Assembly (NCBI GenBank): GCA_002414905.1
Contig: DIAY01000216.1
Location: 9,397-16,536, forward strand
DNA: 7,140 nucleotides
Direction: 5' to 3'
Source of the DNA: Holophagales bacterium UBA5066
GTDB lineage: Bacteria > Acidobacteriota > Thermoanaerobaculia > UBA5066
Shown: piece after piece, positions 1-5,820 of the stretch
Numbering within the stretch: position 1 is the first letter of the stretch
Layout: every line of letters starts with the position of its first letter
Notes under the pieces: generated by a model
Told to the model about the DNA's origin: nothing
The model's database searches: none
What the model saw: the letters and a program-made list of their open reading frames with translations, nothing else
Translations under genes and position numbers: made by a program

Positions 1-176
1 TCGAACATGAGGTGCTCGAAGAGGTGTGCGAAGCCGGAGCGGCCGCGCGGCTCGAGGCGCGAGCCGATGCGATAGAGGACGCAGAGACCGAAGACGGGGG
101 CGGCAGGGTTCTCCGAGACGACGACCGTGAGTCCGTTCGAGAGGACCCGGGTCTCGATCGGGACGCGGAACGTCAT
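1..176 (-). CDS. M16 family zinc metalloprotease, N-terminal fragment
   Basis: Only the first 58 codons are present; the gene runs off the left edge. The fragment has the usual M16 N-terminus: a short strand, the LSNGLTVVVSE segment (residues 12-22), then a GRSGFAHLFEHLMF stretch (45-58). This includes the inverted zinc motif HxxEH, with zinc ligands H51 and H55 and catalytic E54. Family members (pitrilysin/insulinase/processing-peptidase type) degrade or trim peptides in the periplasm or cytoplasm. No signal peptide precedes the domain, which suggests a cytoplasmic protein unless the true start lies elsewhere. The ATG is well placed for the family and overlaps the TGA of the upstream acyl-CoA dehydrogenase gene (ATGA at 176-173), so translation is probably coupled. 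The only purine-rich stretch (GAAGGG) abuts the ATG, too close for a normal Shine-Dalgarno. The family call is firm; subfamily and substrate cannot be told from this fragment. Confidence 0.93.
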   Translation of the reverse strand, partial: MTFRVPIETRVLSNGLTVVVSENPAAPVFGLCVLYRIGSRLEPRGRSGFAHLFEHLMF

Positions 177-1369
177 CCCTTCAGGAGCTGGCGCGCGATG
201 ACCATCCGCTGGATCTCGGAGGTCCCCTCGCCGATGGTGCAGAGCTTGACGTCGCGGTAGAACTTCTCGGCCTTGAAGTCCTTCGTGAAGCCGTAGCCGC
301 CGTGGATCTGGACGGCGAGGTTGGCGACTCTCACCGAGACCTCGGACGCGTAGAGCTTGCACATGGCCGATTCCTTCGTCACCTTCATCCCGCGATCCTT
401 CATCCACCCGGCGCGCCAGGTCAGGAGGCGGGCGGCGTCGATCTCGGTCGCCATGTCGGCCAGGTAGTTCTGGATCGACTGAAACTCGGAAATCGGCTTG
501 CCGAACTGCTCGCGGTGCCGCGAGTAGTCGAGGGCGCAGTCGTAGGCCCCCTGCGCCATCCCGAGGGCGAGCGCGGCGATGGAGATCCGCCCACCATCGA
601 GGACCTGCATCGCCTGGCTGAAACCCGAGCCGAGGGGACCGAGGAGGTTCTCCTTCGGAATCCGGCAGTCTTCCATGACGAGCGTCGCCGTGTCGGAGGC
701 CCTGAGCCCGAGCTTGTTCTCCTTCTTTCCGGCGCGGATGCCGGACTGGTGGAGGTCGACGACGAAGGCGGAGATGCCGTGCGTGCCGGCAGCCTTGTCT
801 GTGACGGCCATCAGAACCGCCACGTCGCCGACGGAGCCGTGGGTGATGAAGTTCTTCGAGCCGTTCAGGACCCACTGGTTCCCGTCGAGGACAGCGGTCG
901 TCTTCGTCCCCTTCGAGTCGCTCCCGGCCTCGGACTCGGTCAGGCCCCAGGCGCCGATCGCTTTCCCCTGAGCGAGCGGCGTGACCCAGCGACGTTTCTG
1001 CTCCTGGGTGCCGAACATGAAGAGGTGGTTCGTGCAGAGACTGTTGTGCGCGGCGATCGATATGCCGACCGAGCCGTCGACGCGGGAAAGCTCCTCGATG
1101 ACGCCGATGTAGTCGATGTAGGAGAGCCCTGCCCCGCCGTACTCCTCGGGGATGAGGACCCCGAGCATCCCGAGGTCCCCGAGACGCGCGATGACTTCTC
1201 GCGGGAAGACCTGGGCTTCGTCCCACTCCATCACGTGCGGCCCGATCTCCGACTCGGCGAACTCGCGGACCATCTTCCTCACGGCGAGCTGGTCGTCCGA
1301 GAGCTGGAAACCGAACGGGGAGGAGGTAGCGGCAGCGCCGGCCGCGAGGCTCTCGAGAAGTGTCGTCAT
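173..1369 (-). CDS. Acyl-CoA dehydrogenase, short-chain/butyryl-CoA type (FAD-dependent)
   Basis: A full-length 398-residue member of the acyl-CoA dehydrogenase family, which makes the alpha,beta double bond in acyl-CoA thioesters using FAD and passes electrons to electron-transfer flavoprotein. The helical N-terminal domain covers about residues 22-135, the beta middle domain about 137-240, and the C-terminal helical domain 245-398. Both family signatures are visible: GLTESEAGSD (142-151) and QIHGGYGF (354-361) leading to KFYRD. The catalytic base is E381 in IGEGTSEIQ, the position used by short-, medium- and short/branched-chain enzymes. The segment LDGGRI (258-263), where isovaleryl-CoA dehydrogenases carry their glutamate, has none. 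A role in beta-oxidation or branched-chain amino acid breakdown is therefore likely; exact substrate is unknown. The ATG start is supported by AGGAG seven bases upstream. Its stop overlaps the start of the M16 protease gene. Confidence 0.95.
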   Translation of the reverse strand: MTTLLESLAAGAAATSSPFGFQLSDDQLAVRKMVREFAESEIGPHVMEWDEAQVFPREVIARLGDLGMLGVLIPEEYGGAGLSYIDYIGVIEELSRVDGSVGISIAAHNSLCTNHLFMFGTQEQKRRWVTPLAQGKAIGAWGLTESEAGSDSKGTKTTAVLDGNQWVLNGSKNFITHGSVGDVAVLMAVTDKAAGTHGISAFVVDLHQSGIRAGKKENKLGLRASDTATLVMEDCRIPKENLLGPLGSGFSQAMQVLDGGRISIAALALGMAQGAYDCALDYSRHREQFGKPISEFQSIQNYLADMATEIDAARLLTWRAGWMKDRGMKVTKESAMCKLYASEVSVRVANLAVQIHGGYGFTKDFKAEKFYRDVKLCTIGEGTSEIQRMVIARQLLKG

Positions 1370-1376
1370 GGCGGGA

Positions 1377-1381
1377 CTCCT
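1377..1381 (-). promoter_or_regulatory. Shine-Dalgarno AGGAG of the acyl-CoA dehydrogenase gene
   Basis: Read on the minus strand, CCAGGAG is followed by seven bases and then the ATG at 1369. This is the clearest ribosome binding site in the window and fixes the dehydrogenase start. The other genes here appear to rely on overlap, close spacing or possibly leaderless initiation. Confidence 0.8.
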
Positions 1382-1405
1382 GGGGCGAAATGCCCGTGTC
1401 GGTCG

Positions 1406-1411
1406 ATTCTA
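1406..1411 (-). promoter_or_regulatory. Possible -10 box (TAGAAT) for the acyl-CoA dehydrogenase/M16 unit
   Basis: The 65-bp gap between the lipoprotein stop and the dehydrogenase ATG contains TAGAAT on the minus strand, five of six matches to TATAAT. This would start a transcript about 30 bases upstream of the ATG, with the Shine-Dalgarno inside that leader. No convincing -35 hexamer sits 16-18 bp upstream (CGCGGT at 17 bp), so the promoter is either activator-dependent or not real. Confidence 0.3.
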
Positions 1412-1419
1412 TCCGCCGG

Positions 1420-1431
1420 GGTCCTAGGACC
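1420..1431. repeat. 12-bp perfect palindrome GGTCCTAGGACC, possible operator
   Basis: A perfect self-complementary 12-mer lies in the gap just after the lipoprotein stop. Its position, 8 bp upstream of the candidate -10 box, would cover the spacer and part of the -35 region of a promoter for the dehydrogenase, which is where a repressor could act. It contains CTAG, which is scarce in many bacterial genomes. It has no loop and no following T-run, so it does not look like a terminator. A chance palindrome is possible. Confidence 0.3.
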
Positions 1432-1434
1432 GCG

Positions 1435-3786
1435 TTAGCGCGCTGCGCCACTGCGGGCCGGTGCGGCGCCCGGCACCGCACGGGGCTCCGGGACCGCATC
1501 GGGCCAGGTCCCGAGAACGGTCCCGGGATAGTAGGCCGCGAGGATCTCGGTGTGCGTCCGGCCCGCGAGCGCCATACCGAACGTCCCCGTCTGGCAGAGG
1601 CCGACACCGTGCCCCCACCCGCGCCCGAAGAAGGTGTGAACGGGCGATCCCGTCTCGTCCTTCCCCGTCACGAGCGTGAAGAGCGTTTCCGGGATACCGA
1701 GGGCGAACCGCACCTCGAGGCCGGAGAGGTCGAACACTTCCCGGTCGGTCGTGACCCTGACTTTTGCCGCGCGGCCGGAGGCCCCGCGCTTGAGCACGTC
1801 GAGCCTCCTCACGACGCTGCCCCTCCGGGAGGCGTCGCGCTCGAGGAGCTTCCCCATCAGCTCGGCGCCGGTGAAGCGCCTCACCCAGTGGATCCACGAC
1901 GATTCCCGCTCGTAGAGCCCTTCCGCGGCCGGCACGAAGGCCGCGACGGAGAGGACCGTTCCCCTCTGCAGGATGAGCCGCACGCGGTCGCCCGGCGAGG
2001 GCTGAAGCGCGTCACGCTGCGTCCACGCCTCGCCTCCGCCACGGAATAGAAGCGCGTTGGCCGGGAGCGTCCCTTCCTCGCGACCTTTCGAGGTCTTCAC
2101 GACGAGCCTGCCTTCCGGCGCGGCGACGAGCCGCCCCTCGAGCTCCTCCAGCCCGCCGGCGCGCAGGAGGAGAGAGGCCCACAGCCCCGCGACCTCCGCG
2201 GCGGTGAAGGGGTGCGTCGTCGGGAGCGGCGTCGGACCGCCCACCTGGAAGCGAACGAGGGCCGCGTAGACCCGGCGCGCCTCGTCGCTCCAGGCCTCGG
2301 GCGCCGTGGCGCGTTCGGACTCCTCGGTGAGGAGCGCGTCGTCACCGAGAAGACCCGAGAGGTTCGCGTAGACCGCCTCCGGGGCGAACGTCCGCGGCGG
2401 GGAGCCCGCGGGCAGCCCGAGATGCGCCGTCAGGAGGGCGCGGGCAGCCTTCAGGTCGGACCACGACGTGCCGTGTCGCCCGGCCGCGTGAAGCAATGCA
2501 CGGCCCCTGAGGGCGAGCGTCCCGAGGACCTGGGACGGGGCCGGCGCGTGCACCGTCGTGGCGATCGGAAGCCTCTCCTCTCCGGCGCAGGAGACAGATC
2601 GGAGATAAGGGAACGCGGCTTGCGAGTAAGAGGGAAAGACGTTGTAGGCGTCCTCCGTTCGTCCTCCGCACGTCGACGTGAAGAGGGTGTCGGCAGGGAC
2701 CCCGGCATAGAGCAGGACCTGGCCAGCCGTGGCCTCCACAGCCCGGGTCGAGAGGGGCTGCTCGGCCGTGGCACCGCCGTAGACCTGGCAGCGGGCCGTC
2801 GCGCAGAGATCGTAGCCCTCGGCCGAGAAGTCTCCGCGCCGCTTGACGGCGTAGGTCCGCGCCGCGACGGCCTGGGCCTTGAGGGCCTCCAGCTCGTCGT
2901 AGACGCGAGGCCCCATCTCGAGCGGAACGACCCCCGGAAGGTAGCTCTCCAGGCCGACCCGGTTGACGACGTGGAGCGTCCCGCGCGGCGTCGCCACGAG
3001 GAGCAGGTTGCCGCGGTAGCGGGCGTCGCCCACCGGAAGAAGCGAGCCGTCGGCCGCCTGCAACTCCAGGGGCGCCGGGACCTCGCGCACTTCGCCAGAC
3101 CCCTCTACGAGGAGGGTGCGAGCTGGCGCGCCGGGAGCGGGGAGACCGACGAGGAAAGCCTCGGGGACGGCGTCGCGGCGCACCCGCGACAGGAGGGGCT
3201 GGAGCTCCGCCCGGCCGCCCTGCTCGCCAAGGCGAACGCCCCAGCGGCCTCCCGCCTCGGCCACGGACGCCGGGAGGGCAAGGAGGAGTCCGAGGCGCGC
3301 GGCCTCGGTCTCCGCGAGGTCGCGCCGGGCGAAAGAGCCCGCCTGGACCTGGAAGGCGGGTGCCACGGTGCCGGCCGAGGCCCCGACCGGCCGGATCACG
3401 AGCGAGCCGAGGCGCCGCCAGGAGTCGCGGCCAGAGCGGAGGAGCCAGTCGCCGGCGGGCAGGACGTATTCGGAACGGTCCACCGCGACTCCGATGTCGA
3501 GCCGCGGCTCGGGGACCTCGCGAAAGACCGGTGCCGGGACCGCTGCTTGCGGTGCCGGCGTGGGGACCGGCGTGGGAGAGGGAGAATCGGCCACGACGAG
3601 AGGGTGCCCGGTAACCGGCGCCGGCCTCGGTGCACAACCGTGCACCAGTGGCGCAGCCGCCAGGAAGGCGGCCGCGAGCCGGACGGCGTTCCTCCTCGAT
3701 CCGGAAACCGTCCGCAAACGCCGCTGGGGAGCGCCGGTCAATCGGTCACGCGAAGGCCCGGGCACGGTGCGTCCGGCGGAAGTCAT
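1435..3786 (-). CDS. SPOR-SpoIID/LytB domain lipoprotein, putative peptidoglycan lytic transglycosylase
   Basis: A 783-residue predicted envelope protein. A basic stretch (SGSRRN, 28-33) and a hydrophobic core lead to a lipobox-like VHGC with C51 as lipidation site; His at -2 is unusual. A Pro/Thr/Ala-rich linker follows (about 68-90). Residues about 145-213 form a SPOR domain (FQVQAGSF, then WGVRLG), a fold that binds glycan strands lacking stem peptides. The SpoIID domain starts near 255: SYLPGVVPLEM holds E290, matching the catalytic glutamate of SpoIID, with C328-x4-C333 before QVYGG and STCGGRTED at 371-379. It finishes with the hallmark GRGWGHGVGLCQ (721-732) and AYYPGT. An extra 220 or so residues interrupt the domain at about 403-630. 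The first ATG overlaps the previous gene by 41 bp without a visible Shine-Dalgarno. GTG at codon 8, TTG at codon 16 (4 bp after that gene's stop) or TTG at codon 24, which would give a more compact signal peptide, are alternatives. Confidence 0.9.
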   Translation of the reverse strand: MTSAGRTVPGPSRDRLTGAPQRRLRTVSGSRRNAVRLAAAFLAAAPLVHGCAPRPAPVTGHPLVVADSPSPTPVPTPAPQAAVPAPVFREVPEPRLDIGVAVDRSEYVLPAGDWLLRSGRDSWRRLGSLVIRPVGASAGTVAPAFQVQAGSFARRDLAETEAARLGLLLALPASVAEAGGRWGVRLGEQGGRAELQPLLSRVRRDAVPEAFLVGLPAPGAPARTLLVEGSGEVREVPAPLELQAADGSLLPVGDARYRGNLLLVATPRGTLHVVNRVGLESYLPGVVPLEMGPRVYDELEALKAQAVAARTYAVKRRGDFSAEGYDLCATARCQVYGGATAEQPLSTRAVEATAGQVLLYAGVPADTLFTSTCGGRTEDAYNVFPSYSQAAFPYLRSVSCAGEERLPIATTVHAPAPSQVLGTLALRGRALLHAAGRHGTSWSDLKAARALLTAHLGLPAGSPPRTFAPEAVYANLSGLLGDDALLTEESERATAPEAWSDEARRVYAALVRFQVGGPTPLPTTHPFTAAEVAGLWASLLLRAGGLEELEGRLVAAPEGRLVVKTSKGREEGTLPANALLFRGGGEAWTQRDALQPSPGDRVRLILQRGTVLSVAAFVPAAEGLYERESSWIHWVRRFTGAELMGKLLERDASRRGSVVRRLDVLKRGASGRAAKVRVTTDREVFDLSGLEVRFALGIPETLFTLVTGKDETGSPVHTFFGRGWGHGVGLCQTGTFGMALAGRTHTEILAAYYPGTVLGTWPDAVPEPRAVPGAAPARSGAAR

Positions 3787-4465
3787 CGGCGGAGACGGTG
3801 ACGAGCTGCGTCATTTCCCAAAGGCGGCTCCTCACCGGCGCGCCGACACGCATCTCCAGCGTCTCTGCGCCGCGGGCGTCCGGCTCGTCGCCGAAGTTCG
3901 TCGTCAGGATCGTGATGCGCCGGCGGTTGTAGCGCGTGTTCAGCAGACCGTAGAGGATCTCCCGGACCCAGTCCGAGGGGCGACGCGCCCCGAGCTCGTC
4001 GAGGACGAGGACCTCGGCGTCGCGGTACGGGGCGACGATGTCGTCCTGGCTCTCGTCGCTGCCCTTCGAGAAGCTCGCCTGTATCCGGTCGAGCAGGTCG
4101 GAGAAGTCGCAAAAGAGGACGGTGGCTCCCTTCGTGTCGACGAGCTCGTTCAGGATGGCCACTGCGAGGTGCGTCTTGCCGACGCCGACGGGACCCGTGA
4201 TGAGGAGTCCCGCGTCAACGGCCGGCCAGTGGTCGACGAACCTCTTCGCGACCGCCTTCGCCTTTTTCAGCGAGTCGTTCTGCAGGTCCTTGAAGTTCTG
4301 GAGGCGGCAGTTCCGGTAGCGCTCCGGAATCCGCGCGGCGGCCCGGCGCGCCTCGGCGATCTCGCCGGCCCGGCACTCGCAAGGCACCGTGGTCCCGTCC
4401 GGACGCTCGAGCCTGCCAAAACCCTGGCAAAGGGGACACGTCTCGGTTACGACGGACTCGCTCAC
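3746..4465 (-). CDS. DnaC/DnaI-like AAA+ ATPase with N-terminal zinc-binding cluster (putative helicase loader)
   Basis: A 239-residue cytoplasmic ATPase of the DnaC/IstB group. The N-terminus carries four cysteines in a CxxC...CxC pattern (C10, C13, C29, C31; the first pair in CPLCQGFG), a probable zinc site. The AAA+ core follows: Walker A GPVGVGKT (91-98), Walker B VLVLDELG (152-159), a sensor-1 TTN (188-190), and arginines in VRSRLWEM (211-218) where an arginine finger is expected. Relatives load the replicative helicase (DnaC, DnaI) or, as IstB, assist IS21 transposition. No transposase or inverted repeat is nearby, so a host helicase-loading or related DNA role is more likely, but this is inferred from family only. 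The start is GTG; it lies just before the cysteine cluster, leaving little room for a later start. No Shine-Dalgarno is visible. It lies 32 bp after the sigma factor gene and overlaps or abuts the lipoprotein gene. Confidence 0.88.
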   Translation of the reverse strand: MSESVVTETCPLCQGFGRLERPDGTTVPCECRAGEIAEARRAAARIPERYRNCRLQNFKDLQNDSLKKAKAVAKRFVDHWPAVDAGLLITGPVGVGKTHLAVAILNELVDTKGATVLFCDFSDLLDRIQASFSKGSDESQDDIVAPYRDAEVLVLDELGARRPSDWVREILYGLLNTRYNRRRITILTTNFGDEPDARGAETLEMRVGAPVRSRLWEMTQLVTVSADDFRRTHRARAFA

Positions 4466-4472
4466 GCCGACG

Positions 4473-4501
4473 ATTGTAGGGGTCGAAGCCCGCCGCGTCA
4501 G
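4473..4501 (-). promoter_or_regulatory. Sigma-70-like promoter for the DnaC-like gene, possibly giving a leaderless mRNA
   Basis: On the minus strand CTGACG (4501-4496, four of six to TTGACA) is separated by exactly 17 bp from TACAAT (4478-4473, five of six to TATAAT). The -35 hexamer includes the TGA stop of the sigma factor gene. The usual start distance puts +1 at 4466 or 4465, and 4465 is the G of the GTG start codon. That would give a transcript with essentially no 5' leader, consistent with the lack of a Shine-Dalgarno. It would let the downstream genes be transcribed apart from the dnaK block. Confidence 0.5.
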
Positions 4502-5385
4502 CGGAACACGGCCATGAGCCGGCGCGCCTTGGAGCCGAGCCGAAGCCTCTGGAGCGCCTGGGCTTCGATCTGGCGCACTCTCTCGCGCGAGAGGTTCAGC
4601 TCCGTGCCGATCTCCTGCAGAGTCATCGGCTCCCGCTCGCCGTCGCTGCCGTCCTCCGGAATCCCGAAGCGGCGGCAGAGGACCGCCCTCTCCTTCGGTT
4701 TCAGGTCCCCCAGGATCTCGCGAGCCTCATCGACGGACGCACGGCGCAGCATCTTGTCGTCGGCCGACGCCACCATCGTCTGCTCGAGGACGTCCTCGAG
4801 CGTTCGTTTCTGCTCGTCGCTACCGACTCCCTGGGAGAGGGACCCGGCCGTGCGCGAGACCGCCAGGAGGGTCTCGACCGCAGCCGGCTCGAGGCCGGTC
4901 CGCGCGGCGATCTCCTCGTGGGACGGGTCGCGGCCGAGCTCGCGCTGAAGCTCGGCCCTTGCACGGAGCGCCTTCAGCTGGTGGGTCGCCTGCTTGTGGG
5001 GGATCCGGATCGTCCCCGCCTGTTCGGCGAGCGCATGGGAGATGGCCTGCCTCACCCACCAGACGGCGTAGGTGATGAACTTGACCCCGCGGTTGGCGTC
5101 AAACCTCTTCGCAGCCTGGATCAGGCCGATGTTCCCCTCGTTGATCAGGTCGATGAACGGGACATCGGGGGAGTGAAAGCCCTTGGCGTGGAAGACGACG
5201 AAACGCAGGTTCGCCCGGACGAGCTCGTCGATCGCCTCCTTTCGTTTCTCCTCGGGCGCGAGCCTGTCCTGGATGATCCGGGCGAGCTCCTTCTCACGCT
5301 CCGCCGGAACAGGCTGATACTTCGAGATCTCCCCGAGATACCTCCGGAGAAGACCCGAATCGTCGTCGGTCCGCCTAGGGCTCAC
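4498..5385 (-). CDS. Sigma-70 family RNA polymerase sigma factor, group 2-like (no region 1.1)
   Basis: A 295-residue sigma factor with regions 1.2 (about 8-41), 2 (about 52-122), 3 (about 127-205) and 4 (about 215-295), and no region 1.1. Region 2 has the core-binding and -10 motifs DLINEGNIGLIQAAKRFD (79-96), then RGVKFITYAVWWVRQAI (99-115). The tryptophan pair and following Q used to melt and read a -10 box are conserved. Region 4.2 has LSRERVRQIEAQALQRLR (265-282), with the arginines and glutamate that read a TTGACA-type -35. It should therefore recognise promoters close to those of the housekeeping factor. The RpoH box was not found, so it is not a classical sigma-32. Its GTG start overlaps the TGA of hspR (GTGA, 5385-5382), with no Shine-Dalgarno, suggesting coupled translation and heat-shock co-expression. 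A divergent stretch, KGFHSPDVPF (68-77), replaces the usual region 2.1/2.2 loop. Confidence 0.92.
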   Translation of the reverse strand: MSPRRTDDDSGLLRRYLGEISKYQPVPAEREKELARIIQDRLAPEEKRKEAIDELVRANLRFVVFHAKGFHSPDVPFIDLINEGNIGLIQAAKRFDANRGVKFITYAVWWVRQAISHALAEQAGTIRIPHKQATHQLKALRARAELQRELGRDPSHEEIAARTGLEPAAVETLLAVSRTAGSLSQGVGSDEQKRTLEDVLEQTMVASADDKMLRRASVDEAREILGDLKPKERAVLCRRFGIPEDGSDGEREPMTLQEIGTELNLSRERVRQIEAQALQRLRLGSKARRLMAVFR

Positions 5386-5816
5386 TTGTGGTGCATCGTA
5401 TCCCGCCGGGCAAGCGGCGCCCTCGGGCGCACGGCCAGAGCGTTCTGCGGCGGGGCGGCCCGCCCCGCCGCCCGGGAGGCATGCTCGGCCGCCACGGAGC
5501 GGAAGGCGTCCATCAGGCGCTCCACCTCCCCCTCCATCCGGGAAAGGCGTGCGCGGAGGTCGAGGATGACCTCCACGCCGGCCAGGTTTACACCGAGATC
5601 CCGCGTCAGCGTCAGGATGATCTCGAGACGCTCGACCGTCTCGCGGTCGTAGAGCCGCGTATTCCCCGACGAGCGGGGAGGGCAGATGAGGCCCTCCCGC
5701 TCGTAGAGGCGAAGCGTCTGCGGGTGCACGCCGAAGCGGTCGGCGATGACGCCGATGAGGACGAAGTCGTCGCGCCGCGACTTCCCGCGGCCGGAGCCGT
5801 CTCGCGTCCCCGTCAC
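5382..5816 (-). CDS. hspR: HspR-type MerR family heat-shock repressor
   Basis: A 144-residue MerR-family regulator. The N-terminal winged helix-turn-helix (about 18-88) contains VHPQTLRLYEREGL (30-43), SGNTRLYDRETVERL (50-64) and DLGVNLAGVEVILDL (73-87), which closely follow actinobacterial HspR. A short coiled-coil helix (about 88-112) should dimerise it. The tail NALAVRPR (125-132) resembles the conserved TALVVWKPR-like tail I recall from mycobacterial HspR. In studied systems HspR represses dnaK and other chaperone genes at HAIR operators (CTTGAGT-N7-ACTCAAG), with DnaK as co-repressor, so repression lifts when DnaK is occupied by unfolded protein. The position 4 bp behind dnaK strongly supports the call. 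The start is GTG at 5816, the only plausible one before the domain, without a strong Shine-Dalgarno. The last dozen residues (RAPLARRDTMHHK region) extend past the tail into the overlap with the sigma gene. Confidence 0.9.
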   Translation of the reverse strand: MTGTRDGSGRGKSRRDDFVLIGVIADRFGVHPQTLRLYEREGLICPPRSSGNTRLYDRETVERLEIILTLTRDLGVNLAGVEVILDLRARLSRMEGEVERLMDAFRSVAAEHASRAAGRAAPPQNALAVRPRAPLARRDTMHHK

Positions 5817-5820
5817 GTCT

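Noticed and set aside
1420..1431. Reading the GGTCCTAGGACC palindrome as a transcription terminator
   Set aside because: There is no loop and no T-run after it on the minus strand; the arms are only six bases.
302..1438. A 378-codon plus-strand open frame opposite the acyl-CoA dehydrogenase
   Set aside because: It is the complement of a gene with both family signatures and a Shine-Dalgarno; its translation is low-complexity and shows no domain.
1783..1790. A CTTGAG half-site reminiscent of the HspR HAIR operator
   Set aside because: It lies inside the lipoprotein coding region, has no partner ACTCAAG at the right spacing, and no promoter is nearby. The real operator, if present, should be upstream of dnaK outside the window.
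1435..3786. Taking the SpoIID domain as evidence for sporulation
   Set aside because: SpoIID/LytB domains occur widely in non-sporulating bacteria, and no other sporulation gene is present here.
3746..4465. Calling the AAA+ ATPase an IstB transposition helper
   Set aside because: No IS21 transposase (IstA), no terminal inverted repeats and no target duplication are visible; the gene sits in a packed chromosomal run.
2212..4948. Very long open frames on the plus strand (over 500 codons) opposite the lipoprotein, ATPase and sigma genes
   Set aside because: They are Arg/Gly/Pro-rich, match no family, and mirror GC-rich minus-strand genes with clear domains. Long antisense open frames are expected at this base composition.
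4498..5385. Naming the sigma factor RpoH because it sits in a heat-shock locus
   Set aside because: I do not see the RpoH box between regions 2 and 3, and the region 2 and 4 motifs resemble primary/group 2 factors.
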